From: Candidatus Thiovulum stygium
Lineage (GTDB): Bacteria > Campylobacterota > Campylobacteria > Campylobacterales > Thiovulaceae
DNA: 64,000 nucleotides
Reading direction: 5' to 3'
Assembly (NCBI GenBank): GCA_021582295.1
Contig: CP091137.1
Coordinates: 1,630,001 to 1,694,000, forward strand
A program made the position numbers and the translations under genes. Below are positions 44,617 through 56,185 of this stretch, piece after piece (the first letter of the stretch is position 1; each line of letters opens with the position of its first letter). The notes under the pieces are model-generated. The model did not search any database, was not told where the DNA came from, and saw only the letters and a list, made by a program, of their open reading frames with translations.

Positions 44617-46233
44617 ATGAAAAAATATATTTTTGTTACTGGCGGAGTTTTATCTTCTTTAGGTAAAGGAATAACTGCTTCAAGTATTGGAGCTTTGTTA
44701 AAAAGTTCTAATTTAAAAATCGGTATGTTAAAAATAGATCCATATATTAATGTTGATCCTGGAACTATGAGTCCGCTTGAACATGGTGAAGTTTTTGTTA
44801 CTGAAGATGGAGCTGAAACTGATCTCGATTTAGGAAATTATGAACGATTTCTTGATAAAGCTTTTTCAAAACGATCAAATTTTACAACCGGACAAATTTA
44901 TAGTTCTGTAATTGAACGAGAACGAAAAGGTGGTTATTTAGGCAAAACGATTCAAGTTGTGCCACATATAGTTGATGAGATAAAAGATCGAATTATTTTT
45001 GCAAGTGAAGGTCATGATATTTTAGTGGTGGAACTTGGTGGAACTGTTGGTGATATTGAAGGTTTGCCATTTCTTGAAGCGATTCGCGAATTGAAACATA
45101 TTTTGCCTCCCGAAGATACATTATTTATTCATGTAACTCTTGTTCCATATATAAAAGTTGCTGGAGAATTAAAAACAAAACCGACTCAACATTCAGTTCA
45201 AGAGTTAAGACGAATAGGTATTTCTCCGAAGATTTTAATAACTAGATCTGAAAAACCATTAACAAAATCGATAAAATCGAAACTTGCAATGAGTTGTGAT
45301 GTTGATGAAAGTAGTATTTTTGAATCATTGGATGCAAGTAGCATATATGAAATTCCATTAAAACTATTATCACAAAATATTTTATATCCAATAGCAGTTC
45401 ATTTAAAACTGCCTCCTTTAGAACCTCATATGGAAGTTTGGGATTCACTTGTGAAAAGAATTATTTCACCAAAAGATGAGGTTAAACTTGCATTTGTAGG
45501 AAAATATGTAAAATTAAAAGAGAGTTATAAATCGCTAACAGAAGCAATTGTTCATGCAGGAGCTCATTTAAATCGAAAAGTTGTTCTTGAATGGATAGAT
45601 TCTGAAGATCTCGAAAAAGATATAAATCTTGATGAGGTTTTTACAGAAGTTGATGGAATTCTTGTTGCTGGTGGTTTTGGTTCGCGAGGTATCGAAGGTA
45701 AAATTAAAGCAATTAAATATGCTAGAGAAAATAAAAAGCCATTTTTAGGAATTTGTCTTGGAATGCAATTAGCAATGATTGAATTTGCAAAAAATGTCTT
45801 ACATATAAAAGATGCAAACTCTATCGAATTTAATACAAATACAAAAGAACCTATTATTTATTTAATAGATACTTTTTTAGATCAAGCTGGGAATCGACAA
45901 ATTAGAACTCATTCAACTCCACTTGGTGGAACAATGAGACTTGGTTCATATTCGTGTCAAACAAAAGAAAATTCAAAATTAAGAGAGGCATATTTTGATG
46001 CTGAAACGATTTCTGAACGACATCGACATAGATATGAAGCGAATCCTGTTTATCGAGAACGATTTGAAAAAGCTGGTTTAATCGTTACTGGTGAATCAGA
46101 TGGTTTAATCGAAGCCATCGAACTTGAAAATCACCCTTGGTTTCTTGGAGTTCAATTTCATCCTGAATTTACATCAAGACTTCAAACTCCAAATCCAACT
46201 ATTTTAGCTTTTATTAAAAATCTAAAAAAATAG
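44617..46233 (+). CDS. pyrG: CTP synthase
   Basis: 538 aa. Makes CTP from UTP, ATP and glutamine. Synthetase half: [21 protein letters not shown]-loop at the N-terminus, [10 protein letters not shown]. Glutaminase half: Cys in [11 protein letters not shown] (about 379), and the distal FHPEF (His/Glu). GGAAAT lies just before the ATG. Two octamers (45475, 45631) occur in the coding sequence. Followed by a hairpin at 46249-46290. Confidence 0.97.
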   Translation: MKKYIFVTGGVLSSLGKGITASSIGALLKSSNLKIGMLKIDPYINVDPGTMSPLEHGEVFVTEDGAETDLDLGNYERFLDKAFSKRSNFTTGQIYSSVIERERKGGYLGKTIQVVPHIVDEIKDRIIFASEGHDILVVELGGTVGDIEGLPFLEAIRELKHILPPEDTLFIHVTLVPYIKVAGELKTKPTQHSVQELRRIGISPKILITRSEKPLTKSIKSKLAMSCDVDESSIFESLDASSIYEIPLKLLSQNILYPIAVHLKLPPLEPHMEVWDSLVKRIISPKDEVKLAFVGKYVKLKESYKSLTEAIVHAGAHLNRKVVLEWIDSEDLEKDINLDEVFTEVDGILVAGGFGSRGIEGKIKAIKYARENKKPFLGICLGMQLAMIEFAKNVLHIKDANSIEFNTNTKEPIIYLIDTFLDQAGNRQIRTHSTPLGGTMRLGSYSCQTKENSKLREAYFDAETISERHRHRYEANPVYRERFEKAGLIVTGESDGLIEAIELENHPWFLGVQFHPEFTSRLQTPNPTILAFIKNLKK

Positions 46234-46248
46234 ACTAAAAATTTTAAA

Positions 46249-46290
46249 TTAACTCTAATAATAAATATATATTGTTATCATTAGAGTTAA
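46249..46290 (+). terminator. Terminator after pyrG
   Basis: 16-base inverted repeat (one mismatch) TTAACTCTAATAATAA with TTATCATTAGAGTTAA around a 10-base AT loop, followed by AATTTT. Sits 16 bases after the stop. Confidence 0.65.
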
Positions 46291-46353
46291 AATTTTAATA
46301 AATCTAATTTTTTAGATATAATATCAAACACAAATTTTTTCTCGAGGTAAGAG

Positions 46354-46791
46354 ATGCCAACCATAAATCAACTTGTAAGAAAAGGTCGAGAGAAGGTAGA
46401 ATATAAATCTAAAGCTCCTGCTCTCTTAAATTCGCCACAAAGACGAGGTGTTTGCACCAGAGTCTATACAACAACTCCTAAAAAACCTAACTCAGCTTTA
46501 AGAAAAGTAGCAAAAGTTAGATTAACAACAGGATTCGAAGTTATTTCATATATCATGGGTGAGGGACATAACCTTCAAGAACACTCAATTGTTCTAGTTC
46601 GAGGCGGTAGGGTTAAAGACTTACCAGGGGTTAAATACCACATCGTTCGAGGTGCTCTCGATACAGCTGGTGTTAACGGTAGAAATGTTTCACGATCTAA
46701 ATATGGAACTAAAAAAGCGAAACCAGGTCAAAAAGGTGCTCCAGTTAAAGGTGCTCCAGCTGGTAAAACTGCAGGTAAAAAAAGTAATTAA
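46354..46791 (+). CDS. rpsL: 30S ribosomal protein S12 with lysine/alanine-rich C-terminal extension
   Basis: 145 aa; S12 is usually 123-128. The core is normal ([46 protein letters not shown] with the Lys of streptomycin sensitivity, [17 protein letters not shown]). The last about 22 residues are an extra basic tail with a repeated [12 protein letters not shown] pattern. Good ribosome site GAGGTAAGAG. First gene of the str operon in this window; rpoBC do not precede it here. Confidence 0.96.
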   Translation: MPTINQLVRKGREKVEYKSKAPALLNSPQRRGVCTRVYTTTPKKPNSALRKVAKVRLTTGFEVISYIMGEGHNLQEHSIVLVRGGRVKDLPGVKYHIVRGALDTAGVNGRNVSRSKYGTKKAKPGQKGAPVKGAPAGKTAGKKSN

Positions 46792-46898
46792 ATAATTAAA
46801 GTGTATTTCTAAAATCCGCAAGTTTTTTAATTTATATTTATAAAAGATTTGAGTAAATTTTGGACTTATGCCAAACACAAATAAAGTTATAGCATTGA

Positions 46899-47387
<489 letters not shown>

Positions 47388-47396
47388 TATAATTAA

Positions 47397-49484
47397 ATGG
47401 CTAGAAAAACCCCACTTCACGATGTTAGAAACATCGGAATCGCCGCACATATTGATGCTGGTAAAACAACAACAACTGAACGAATTTTATTTTATACAGG
47501 TGTAAATCATAAAATTGGTGAAGTTCATGATGGTGCTGCTACTATGGACTGGATGGAACAAGAACAAGAACGAGGTATTACAATTACTTCTGCTGCGACA
47601 ACTTGTCATTGGAATGATAAACAAATTAATATTATCGATACTCCAGGGCATGTCGATTTCACAATCGAAGTTGAAAGATCAATGCGAGTTCTTGATGGTG
47701 CAGTTGCCGTTTTCTGTGCAGTTGGTGGTGTTCAACCTCAATCTGAAACAGTTTGGAGACAAGCTAATAAATATGGTGTTCCTAGAATCGTATTCGTTAA
47801 TAAAATGGATAGAACTGGAGCTAATTTTTATAATGTCGAAAAACAAATTAGAGAAAAATTACGAGCAAATGCAGTTCCAATTCAAATTCCTATCGGAGCA
47901 GAAGAAACTTTTAAAGGTGTTATTGACCTCATTAATATGAGAGCTATTCTTTGGGATGATGATGCAAAAATGGGTTCTGAATATTTTGTTAGACCTATTC
48001 CTGCTGAACTTCAAGCAAAAGCTGATGAATATCGAGAAAAAATGATCGAAGGTATTTCTGAAGCTGATGGCAATGAAGAAATTATGGAAAAATTCTTAAA
48101 TGGTGAAGATTTAAGTATTTCTGAATTAATGGCTGGATTAAAAAGAGCTACACATCAAATGAAAGCTATCCCAATGACTTGCGGATCTGCTTTTAAAAAT
48201 AAAGGTGTTCAAACTCTTCTTGATGCTGTTGTTGATTATTTACCCTCTCCAACTGAAGTTGCTGATATTAGAGGTGTTCTTGCTAATGATGAAAGCAAAG
48301 AAGTTATCGTAAAATCAAGTGATGAGGGGGAATTTGCTGCCCTTGCATTTAAAATTATGACTGATCCATTTGTTGGACAATTGACATTTATTCGAGTTTA
48401 TCGAGGCAAACTTGATGCAGGTAGTTATGCTATTAATACAACTAAAGGCAAAAAAGAGAGAGTCGGACGACTTTTAAAAATGCATGCCAATAAACGAGAA
48501 GAGATTAAAGAATTACATGCTGGTGAAATCGGTGCTGTTGTTGGTTTAAAAGATACAATTACTGGTGATACTTTATGTTCTGATAGAGATCTTGTTATTC
48601 TTGAAAGAATGGAATTCCCAGAACCTGTTATTTCTGTTGCTGTTGAACCAAAAACAAAAGCAGATCAAGAAAAAATGGGTATCGCTTTATCAAAATTAGC
48701 TCAAGAAGATCCATCTTTTAGAGTTTCTAGTGATGAAGAGACTGGTCAGACTATTATTTCTGGAATGGGTGAATTACATCTTGAAATTATTGTTGATCGA
48801 ATGTTCCGAGAGTTTAAAGTTGAAGCTACTGTTGGTCAGCCTCAAGTTGCATATCGAGAAACTATTAAAAATCAGGTTACTCAAGAATATAAATATGCTA
48901 AACAATCAGGTGGTCGAGGACAATATGGTCATGTATTCATTACTATGAAACCGGGTGAAGCTGGAAGTGGCTTTGTCTTCAAAAACGAAATTAAAGGCGG
49001 ATCAATTCCTAAAGAATATGTTCCTGCAGTTGAAAAAGGTTGTGCTGAAGCAATGCAACATGGTGTTTTAGCTGGTTATCCAATTGAAGATATTGAAATC
49101 ACTCTATTTGATGGTTCTTTCCACGAAGTCGATTCATCTGAAATGGCTTTTAAATTAGCTGGTTCTATGGCATTTAAAGAGGGTGCAAGAAAAGCAAATC
49201 CTGCTATTCTTGAACCTCTTATGAAAGTTGAAGTTGAAGTTCCTGAAAGTTATATGGGTGATGTTATCGGAGATTTAAATAGACGACGAGGACAAATCAA
49301 TGCAATGGATGATCGAGGCGGAAATAAAACTGTTTTAGCTTTCGTTCCACTTTCTGAAATGTTCGGATATTCAACAGATTTACGAAGTAGCACACAAGGT
49401 CGAGGCACATATGCAATGGAATTTGATCATTACGAAGAAGTTCCAAAAAGTGTTGCTGAAAAAATTATCACAAGTAGAAAATAA
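47397..49484 (+). CDS. fusA: Elongation factor G
   Basis: 695 aa translocase of translation. G1 [16 protein letters not shown]3 DTPGHVDF, G4 NKMDR, G5 [10 protein letters not shown], domain II to V follow in order, ending with [17 protein letters not shown]. Coupled to rpsG; tuf is not adjacent. A strong intrinsic terminator follows. One near-miss of the octamer (GATGAGGG) is present, but no exact copy, as in the other strongly constrained genes here. Confidence 0.97.
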   Translation: MARKTPLHDVRNIGIAAHIDAGKTTTTERILFYTGVNHKIGEVHDGAATMDWMEQEQERGITITSAATTCHWNDKQINIIDTPGHVDFTIEVERSMRVLDGAVAVFCAVGGVQPQSETVWRQANKYGVPRIVFVNKMDRTGANFYNVEKQIREKLRANAVPIQIPIGAEETFKGVIDLINMRAILWDDDAKMGSEYFVRPIPAELQAKADEYREKMIEGISEADGNEEIMEKFLNGEDLSISELMAGLKRATHQMKAIPMTCGSAFKNKGVQTLLDAVVDYLPSPTEVADIRGVLANDESKEVIVKSSDEGEFAALAFKIMTDPFVGQLTFIRVYRGKLDAGSYAINTTKGKKERVGRLLKMHANKREEIKELHAGEIGAVVGLKDTITGDTLCSDRDLVILERMEFPEPVISVAVEPKTKADQEKMGIALSKLAQEDPSFRVSSDEETGQTIISGMGELHLEIIVDRMFREFKVEATVGQPQVAYRETIKNQVTQEYKYAKQSGGRGQYGHVFITMKPGEAGSGFVFKNEIKGGSIPKEYVPAVEKGCAEAMQHGVLAGYPIEDIEITLFDGSFHEVDSSEMAFKLAGSMAFKEGARKANPAILEPLMKVEVEVPESYMGDVIGDLNRRRGQINAMDDRGGNKTVLAFVPLSEMFGYSTDLRSSTQGRGTYAMEFDHYEEVPKSVAEKIITSRK

Positions 49485-49527
49485 ACACTAATTTTTAACT
49501 AAAACTTAAAATTAATTTATATTATAC

Positions 49528-49556
49528 CCCCCGAGCTTTTCGGGGGAACTTTTTTA
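49528..49556 (+). terminator. Strong intrinsic terminator of the str operon
   Basis: CCCCCG/CGGGGG stem with AGCTTTT loop, then AAC and a run of six T. The most G+C-rich hairpin in the window and the most textbook-like terminator. Confidence 0.9.
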
Positions 49557-49583
49557 TCTCATTTAATCTCAAAAATATAAAAT

Positions 49584-50027
49584 TTATAAATTACAATTTT
49601 CGACTTTTACACCAATTTTTTGCAAAAAATCTAAACCATCATCTCGATATTTTTCATTATAAACTACTCGTTTGATTCCTGATTGAGCAATTAATTTAGA
49701 ACACTGTTTGCATGGCGAATGTGTAATATATAAAGTGCAACCATCAGTTGAAATTCCTCGTTTTGATGAAAATGCTATTATATTTTGTTCAGCATGTAAT
49801 ACAAATTCTGAAGTTGAACCATCAGGTAATTCGCAACAATTCTCCATTCCTGCAATCGTGCCATTCCAAGCATTTGCCAAAATACGATTTTCTTTTACCA
49901 AAACTGCTCCAACCTGCAATCTTTTACAATAACTCATTCCCGCTGAAAGCATTGCACTCGATAAGAACAGTTTGTCATATCGTAGTTGTTTATCTTCAAT
50001 ATTTGTAAAATCTGTAAATTTAATCAA
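49584..50027 (-). CDS. dCMP/cytidine deaminase family protein (ComEB-like)
   Basis: 147 aa zinc deaminase. HAEQN (His and catalytic Glu) and PCKQC (two Cys) form the zinc site. The fold and length match deoxycytidylate deaminase, which makes dUMP for thymidylate synthesis. The gene is named comEB in Bacillus because of its position, not because it acts in competence. Divergent from thiL. Confidence 0.88.
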   Translation of the reverse strand: MIKFTDFTNIEDKQLRYDKLFLSSAMLSAGMSYCKRLQVGAVLVKENRILANAWNGTIAGMENCCELPDGSTSEFVLHAEQNIIAFSSKRGISTDGCTLYITHSPCKQCSKLIAQSGIKRVVYNEKYRDDGLDFLQKIGVKVENCNL

Positions 50028-50068
50028 TTTTAAATCTCCTTTAATTTATATTTAAATTATACAAAAGT

Positions 50069-50938
50069 TTGATAAAATATCAAAAAAGGGTTATTATTGA
50101 GTTTGTATGTAAAAAAAGTCTTGAAAGTTTTTTTATTAGTCAATTTAGTTCGAAATTAATTGGTGATGACGGAGCAATTATTGGAAAAGATATTTTAGTT
50201 GGAGATGCTTTTTTTGAGAATGTCCATTTTAAACGAGAATGGCTGACTCTTGACGAAATTGCTTATAAATCTGTAATTGTAAATATTTCTGATATTTATG
50301 CAATGAATGGAATTCCGAAATATGGCATTTTAACTGTTGCAATTCCGAAAGACTTTTCTAAAAATGAATTGACTCTATTGGCTTCAGGTTTTAAAAAAGC
50401 TGAAAAAGATTTTAATTTTGAGATTGTTGGCGGTGATACGATTTCAAATTCTAAACTTGATATTTCACTAACGATTTTAGGTTCGCTAAATAGGAAACCT
50501 TTAAAAAGAGATGGTTTAAAATTTGCTGATTTTATCGCTCACACTGGAACTCTTGGGAAATGTGCCAAAGATTTAAAATCACTTTTTAAAGGTTGGAAAA
50601 TCTCTAAAAAATCTCCTTTTGTGAAACCAATTATTAGAACTAGATTTATAAGAAAATCTGCTAATTTATTAACAGCAGGATTAGATATTTCAGATGGACT
50701 ATTTTCTGAATTGAGTCATCTTTCAAAAATGAGCAAAATTGGGATCAGATTAAATAAAAAAATATCTAAAAATATAGGTTGTTCAGGTGAAGAGTATCAA
50801 TTGCTTTTTGGAATTAAGCCACATAATCTAAGAGAGGTTATAAATATTGCTAAAAATTTAAATACTGATATTAAAATAATTGGTCGAGCTGTGAGAAGTT
50901 CTAAATTTAAGAATTTTTGCAAACCTCATCATTTTTAA
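50069..50938 (+). CDS. thiL: Thiamine-monophosphate kinase
   Basis: Phosphorylates thiamine phosphate to thiamine pyrophosphate. About 280 aa, slightly short for ThiL. IGDDGAII near the N-terminus, LVGDAFFENVHFKREW, VNISDIYAMNGIPKYG and IVGGDTISNSK follow the AIR-synthase-like fold. The start is uncertain: the only in-frame start upstream is TTG at 50069, while a TTG at 50098 with AAAGGG ahead would need one more base in the A7 run at 50107-50113. The last codons carry an octamer (50923-50930). Confidence 0.85.
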   Translation: MIKYQKRVIIEFVCKKSLESFFISQFSSKLIGDDGAIIGKDILVGDAFFENVHFKREWLTLDEIAYKSVIVNISDIYAMNGIPKYGILTVAIPKDFSKNELTLLASGFKKAEKDFNFEIVGGDTISNSKLDISLTILGSLNRKPLKRDGLKFADFIAHTGTLGKCAKDLKSLFKGWKISKKSPFVKPIIRTRFIRKSANLLTAGLDISDGLFSELSHLSKMSKIGIRLNKKISKNIGCSGEEYQLLFGIKPHNLREVINIAKNLNTDIKIIGRAVRSSKFKNFCKPHHF

Positions 50939-51118
50939 AATTTAAGAATTAAAACAGCTAATCACAAACTTAACAATATGTTTTAAATAAACTTGATATG
51001 ACGAGACTCAATGTTATATCAAGTTGTTTAGTTTAATAAAATTAAAACTTTGTCGATTTGAATCTAAGATAAAATTAAAACAAATATATTTATCTAAATA
51101 AATTTTAAGGCTAAATTT

Positions 51119-54100
51119 ATGGTCAATCGACTTACTAAAAAAATAGGTCTCTCAGCCATTGCTTCGACAATTCTACTTAGCTCTTTTGCAGGTTGTGGTA
51201 GTGGGGGGGAGTAATTCCTCAACTACTCAAGAAACTATAAGAAAAACTTATGGTTTTAAATTCTTAATTAATGCTGATGGCGATGTTGTTTCAACACTTT
51301 CTCCAGTTGAAACAAAAGAACTAAAAGCTCTACCAACTGGTTTTAAACTAACAAATAAGAACATTGCTGATCAAAATATAAGTGTCTCTTTTTCTGAAAT
51401 TAGTGAAACTAAAACTAAGTTTATTGTTTCAAAAGAACTCTCATCAAATTTTGATACAAATACAGGACTATATTATCACTATTTAAGCGATGAAAATTAT
51501 ATTAATGCAGACAAAACCCAAGAAGTAAATTTTTCTAAACCATTAAAAATAGTTGTCTCTTTTGATTACAATGGTTCAAAAGAAGATCGTTTTGAAGGTG
51601 TTTATAAAACTGATGCTAATGCTTTTATCAACAATACTCCACAAACTCTCTCTTTCAATATGGCAAAACTTAATGCAACTGAAAAATTTCAAGTTGCCAC
51701 AATAGAGAATAATCTCTCTAAAACTTTAAATAAAGTTTTTGTTGATGTAACTATTGACAATCTTTTTAAAGCTAGAGATGTAAAAAATGTTGATGAAATT
51801 CCTTCTTATAAACTAATTGCTCTTAATGATAATGCCAAAGTTCTTATTAAATACTTTGATGATTACAATAAGAGCAGTGATAAAAACGACTCATATTTTA
51901 CTGGTAAAATTGCAACTATTGAAGAGTTAAAAACAGCCAGTGAATTAAATTTACGATTTAATATAGATAAAAGTAGAATGAGTGAATGGTTAAACGGTGT
52001 TTCAAAATTCCAATTTATCTCTGAAAATTCTCTTCGTAAGTTTGATGTGAGAGTTAATGGTCGTGATGTTGGTGTTGAACTACTTTTTAGTCCATATATT
52101 GAAAACTTTACAGATTTAACTGATTCAAATTTAGAAAATGTTCATAAAATTTCTGTTATTGCCAACGATCCAGATGGTGAAAACAGTGCTTTAACTTATA
52201 GATTTGCTAGTAACGATTTTACTATTGAACAAAATGGTTCTGCTGAAGCTACACTTTTTGGCAATAAAGGTCTTTTTACAGTTATTGCAAAAGATAATGA
52301 TGGACTTGAATCTAAAGAGGTAAAACTAGTTATTGGCTCTTTTGTTTCGATTAATGCTTGTATTAACAATAACTTAGGTTTAACAGAATCTGAAATTCCT
52401 ACTAATGAACAGCTACTCTCTATAAAATAGTTATCTTGTATCGGTTCAGCTATTGAAACTTTAGCAGGAATTGAAAAACTAACAAATCTTGAAACTTTAG
52501 ATTTAAGTGATAACAGAATCAAAGATTTAACTCCACTTGCGAATCTAAAATCGCTTAAAAAACTTCAAATTAATCGCAACCTCATCGAAAACTTAACTCC
52601 ACTTGCAAATCTAAAAAGTTTAGTTGAATTAGATGCAAGAGATAATCAAATTAAAGATATCTCACCTATTCTAACAATGTCAATGCTCTCATCTTTGAAT
52701 TTAGAGAATAACGAACTTTCAGCTATTGGAGTTTTGCGAACAAATATTGTAAGATTTAGCTATTTAAATCTTAATGGAAACTATTTTTCTGACGAAGAGA
52801 TAAAACTTTACGGTAGTTACAATAATGTAAAAATGGAAGATAGCACAATGCGAGAATTTGACATTGTTGCAAATAAACCTTTAATTACATTAATTAGAAA
52901 AAACTTAAATCTAGCTTCTGATCAAGATCCAACAGAGCAACAATATGACTCTATTACTAGTTTATCGATTCCTGCTGATATTAAAGATATAGATGGAATT
53001 AAAAAGTTAAGAAATCTTCAATATATTCGTTTTGATTCTTCAGGTGTTTCTGATTTTTCAGAATTGACCGAATTGACAAAATTAACTCAACTTAGAGTTT
53101 ATAATGGCAACTCTTCTGGCGATATGAATTTCTCAACTATTCCAGAAATAACCTCTCTTCAATATCTATCTATCTCTGGTTATCATAGTAGATTAACAAA
53201 TATTGATGCAATATCAAAAATGACAAAACTTAAAAATTTAGAACTTAGTGATTATTCTTGGAGTAACTCTCAAATCACAAAATTGCCTGATCTCTCTCAA
53301 TTAACGAGTTTAGAATATTTTAATACTTATGCTACCCAGAATTTAAAAGATATCTCTGGATTATCAAAAGTTACATCACTTAAAAGTGTCTATCTCAACG
53401 ACACATCAATCTCTGATTTATCGCCTCTTGAAAAAAGTAGTGGTTTAACAAGTTTAACTATTTATTATTCAAATAGCTCTACCTTACCTTCTTTTCAATC
53501 AGTTGGCAAACTACTAGCTCTACAATCGTTAAACTTATATAATATTGCTGTTCAAGATATATCACCTTTAAGCAATTGGAAAAATTTAACATCACTCCAA
53601 CTAGAATCGATGTCAGGAATTAAAGATTTATCTTTTGTTAAATCGCCAAATTTAAACTATATAGAGTTAAATAGTTTGTCTAACTTAACAGATGTTTCAG
53701 CTTTAGTAGGTTTTAACTCTTTATATAGTGTAGTTATTTATTCCTCTGCAAATTTGAAGTTAAAAACTTTTTCAACAACTTCTAATTTAAACTATATATC
53801 TATTTATTACAATAATAGTTTAACTGATATTTCTGGTTTAGCAACAGCTAAAAAATTAACTAATCTCATTTATGGAGATGGAAACAATAATTTTGCTACG
53901 ATAAAAAATCAGATATCTAAACTTACAACTGTAAAAAGCTTATATATTTTTGTTCAATCTTCAAGTTCAACCGTAATAGATACAAATTGGCTAGATGGTT
54001 TAACTCTTAATAGCTTGAATTTAAATTCATACAAAGTTTCAAATCTTGATGGTATTGGAAGACAAACAGCTTTAACATCTTTAAATTTATCAAGTGGTTC

Positions 54101-54626
54101 TTTTACTTTAACAAGCTTAACAGCTGTTTCAAAATTAGTTAATTTAACTGATTTAAGATTATCTAATTTAAATGGTGTAACAGATTTTTCACCAGTTTCA
54201 AGCTTAACAAAATTAAGTTATTTTAAAGCTTATAGCAATAATGGTTTAAAAACTCTTCCATCGTTTGAAAAATCAAAAGCTTCTATGTATCAAGTTCATG
54301 TCTCTTACAATAGCAATCTTGAGAATATTTCATCGCTTGTTTCAACTTTTGCAAATAATGACAATTGGAAATATATTTATGTTTATGGTAGTCCAAAAAT
54401 TAAATCAGTTCCAGACTTATCAGCTATTTCAAAAATTAGCTCATTGTATTTAAGAGACAAAAATAACTCTGATATCTCAAATCTGCATAAATTTAACTAT
54501 AAAATTGACTATTTGAATTTAGAATACAATAGAATCTCTGATGAAAATCTCTCTGCTTTACAAAAAGACTTTACCGAAAGAAACATTCTTCCAAACTCGT
54601 TTTATATCTCAAATCAGAAAAAATAA
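51119..54626 (+). CDS. Leucine-rich-repeat lipoprotein, broken by G7 frameshift and in-frame TAG
   Basis: About 1,168 codons if intact. ATG at 51119 begins a lipoprotein signal peptide MVNRLTKKIGLSAIASTI ending in lipobox LSSFAGC. A G7 tract (51203-51209) just after the Cys shifts the frame; with six G the chain continues GCGSGGSNSSTTQETIRKTYG. A Cadherin/Ig-like middle (about 240-430) follows. After LLSIK an in-frame TAG (52428-52430) interrupts, but the frame runs on with LSCIGSAIETLAGIEKLTNL and about 650 more residues of internalin-like leucine-rich repeats (NLETLDLSDNRIKDL, LTSLNLSSGSFTL), ending at 54626. Expected on the outer surface and probably for adhesion. Either phase-variable and recently decayed, or affected by sequence errors. 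Confidence 0.8.
51203..51209 (+). repeat. Poly-G tract (G7) after the lipobox of the LRR lipoprotein
   Basis: Seven G in a genome where G runs are rare. Position immediately after the lipid-anchored Cys puts the whole surface protein under the control of tract length. Confidence 0.7.
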
Positions 54627-54677
54627 GCTAATTTAGTTTTTTCTTATTTCCACTCTTCAATCTTATTCTTACTCATC

Positions 54678-54697
54678 ATTCCCGTGAAAGCGGGAAT
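54678..54697 (+). terminator. REP-like hairpin after the LRR gene
   Basis: ATTCCCG/CGGGAAT stem with a TGAAAG loop, 52 bases past the LRR stop. Same general type as the hairpin at 25529-25556 (arms ATTCGGG/CCCGAAT). Could end transcription or be a mobile REP unit. Confidence 0.55.
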
Positions 54698-54775
54698 CCA
54701 CAATAATATTTCTTTTTATATCATTTTTAAAATTTAAGAATTAAAACAGATTTATTAAATTTAATATAATATTTT

Positions 54776-54800
54776 GATGAGGTGTTTTTATAACCTCATC
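54776..54800. terminator. Inverted octamer pair between LRR gene and PD-(D/E)XK gene
   Basis: GATGAGGT (54776-54783) and ACCTCATC (54793-54800) with a 9-base T-rich loop, between convergent genes. The tightest of the octamer hairpins. Confidence 0.65.
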
Positions 54801-54830
54801 GAATATTAAAAAGTTAAAATATAACTTATT

Positions 54831-56171
54831 TTATAAATTTAAATCTTTAATATTTATAGTCCAATAGCCAATACCATTGTAACGAAATATATCATTTAAA
54901 GAATATATTTTTCTTGTTTCACCATTTTCTAAATATACTTCACCAATATTTTCATTTCCAATTATAACAGCAAAAACTAAATTCGCTTTTAAACCATCTC
55001 GATAATAGTGCATATTTCTAAAAATATCAGTTCTATTTGTATCTAAACTTCTAAACTTAGCATCTATTACTATTTTTTTAGATTCATATTCTAAATAAAA
55101 ATCAGGACGAAATTTAAGTTTCGAATAAGATTCTATTGTATGTTGAAAATATAGAGTTTTGCCTCCACGAAATTTAATAGTAGCCTGTTCATATATTTCA
55201 CCTTTAATTTCTGAATTATTTTTAAATTCTGTTTTTAAATTAATTCCAATTGCATTTATAAGTTTTGACATAACGAAATATTCCCATAATGAAGATAAAT
55301 CTTTAAGTGAAATAGCATTTTTTGTGCTTTTTGTAAAAGTAGGCTTAAACGAATGTAATAATTTATTATAAATATAAAAAATTTCGTGATATCCATCCCG
55401 TTTCATAAGAACTTGAGAATTATAAGGAATGATTTTCATTTCACCAACCTCATCAAAAGGAAAATCATTCTTAAAATTTTCAATCTCATTTTTGAGACTA
55501 TTTAATACAATTTTATGTATATTTATTTTTGCAACAGTTCGTAAAAGCAGATCAACAATTTTAGATAAATCATCAATAAATTTTTTTAAGAATCTATTTT
55601 CAACTGTATCAACACTTTCAAAATTATGATATTGAATTGCGAACAGCGGTTTTCTTGGAGAATTATTATGCCAATTATATGGACTTGATAAAATATTCAA
55701 CATAACTGATTCATCGATATATGAAATATTTTGATATTCTCGATAAACAGTCTCTTCAATAAGTCGTCGATGTGGATTTTTCGCAATTCTTTGCAATGCA
55801 AAAACAATATTATCTCGATTTGAAACAAGAGTATTCAATTGAAAAAGTGGATTTGTTCTCATTTCATCTTCAATTAAGCCAATATTTGTCGAAAACAGCT
55901 GAAATAATTTTTCAGCTCCAAACTCATCCAAAATATAAGATAAGAGACCATCTAATAATTTTTTATACTCATTTTCTGATTTATAATCAAGTATGGACTC
56001 TATTTTTTTAGGAATATATAAATTATCACCTATATAACCACTAAAATCTTTTAATATCATTTTACCATCAAGAATATCTATTTTTTCCATATTTTGAAGA
56101 TATTTTAAATATTTATTATCAAAATCTTCTGGAATATCTATTTTATCACCATAATAGAAAAAAGTAATCAT
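54831..56171 (-). CDS. DUF2357/McrC-like protein with PD-(D/E)XK nuclease domain
   Basis: 446 aa. The C-terminal part has a nuclease core: LWEYFVMSKLINAIG (conserved Glu helix), then RPDFYLEYESKKIVIDAKFRS, the D...(D)AK triad of the PD-(D/E)XK fold. The N-terminal region (about 1-270) is helical and has the spread of motifs (LQRIAKNPHRRLIEE, VENRFLKKFIDDL) seen in DUF2357 proteins, which often accompany an McrB-like AAA+ GTPase in modification-dependent restriction. No such partner is present on either side here. A solitary nuclease or a defence remnant; identification moderate. Confidence 0.7.
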   Translation of the reverse strand: MITFFYYGDKIDIPEDFDNKYLKYLQNMEKIDILDGKMILKDFSGYIGDNLYIPKKIESILDYKSENEYKKLLDGLLSYILDEFGAEKLFQLFSTNIGLIEDEMRTNPLFQLNTLVSNRDNIVFALQRIAKNPHRRLIEETVYREYQNISYIDESVMLNILSSPYNWHNNSPRKPLFAIQYHNFESVDTVENRFLKKFIDDLSKIVDLLLRTVAKINIHKIVLNSLKNEIENFKNDFPFDEVGEMKIIPYNSQVLMKRDGYHEIFYIYNKLLHSFKPTFTKSTKNAISLKDLSSLWEYFVMSKLINAIGINLKTEFKNNSEIKGEIYEQATIKFRGGKTLYFQHTIESYSKLKFRPDFYLEYESKKIVIDAKFRSLDTNRTDIFRNMHYYRDGLKANLVFAVIIGNENIGEVYLENGETRKIYSLNDIFRYNGIGYWTINIKDLNL

Positions 56172-56185
56172 TTTTATGCTCCTTT

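Noticed and set aside
52428-52430. UAG recoding as an amino acid
   Set aside because: RF1 is normal and other genes here use TAG as a plain stop (for example YraN's neighbourhood and the methyltransferase), so a single interrupted gene does not support recoding.
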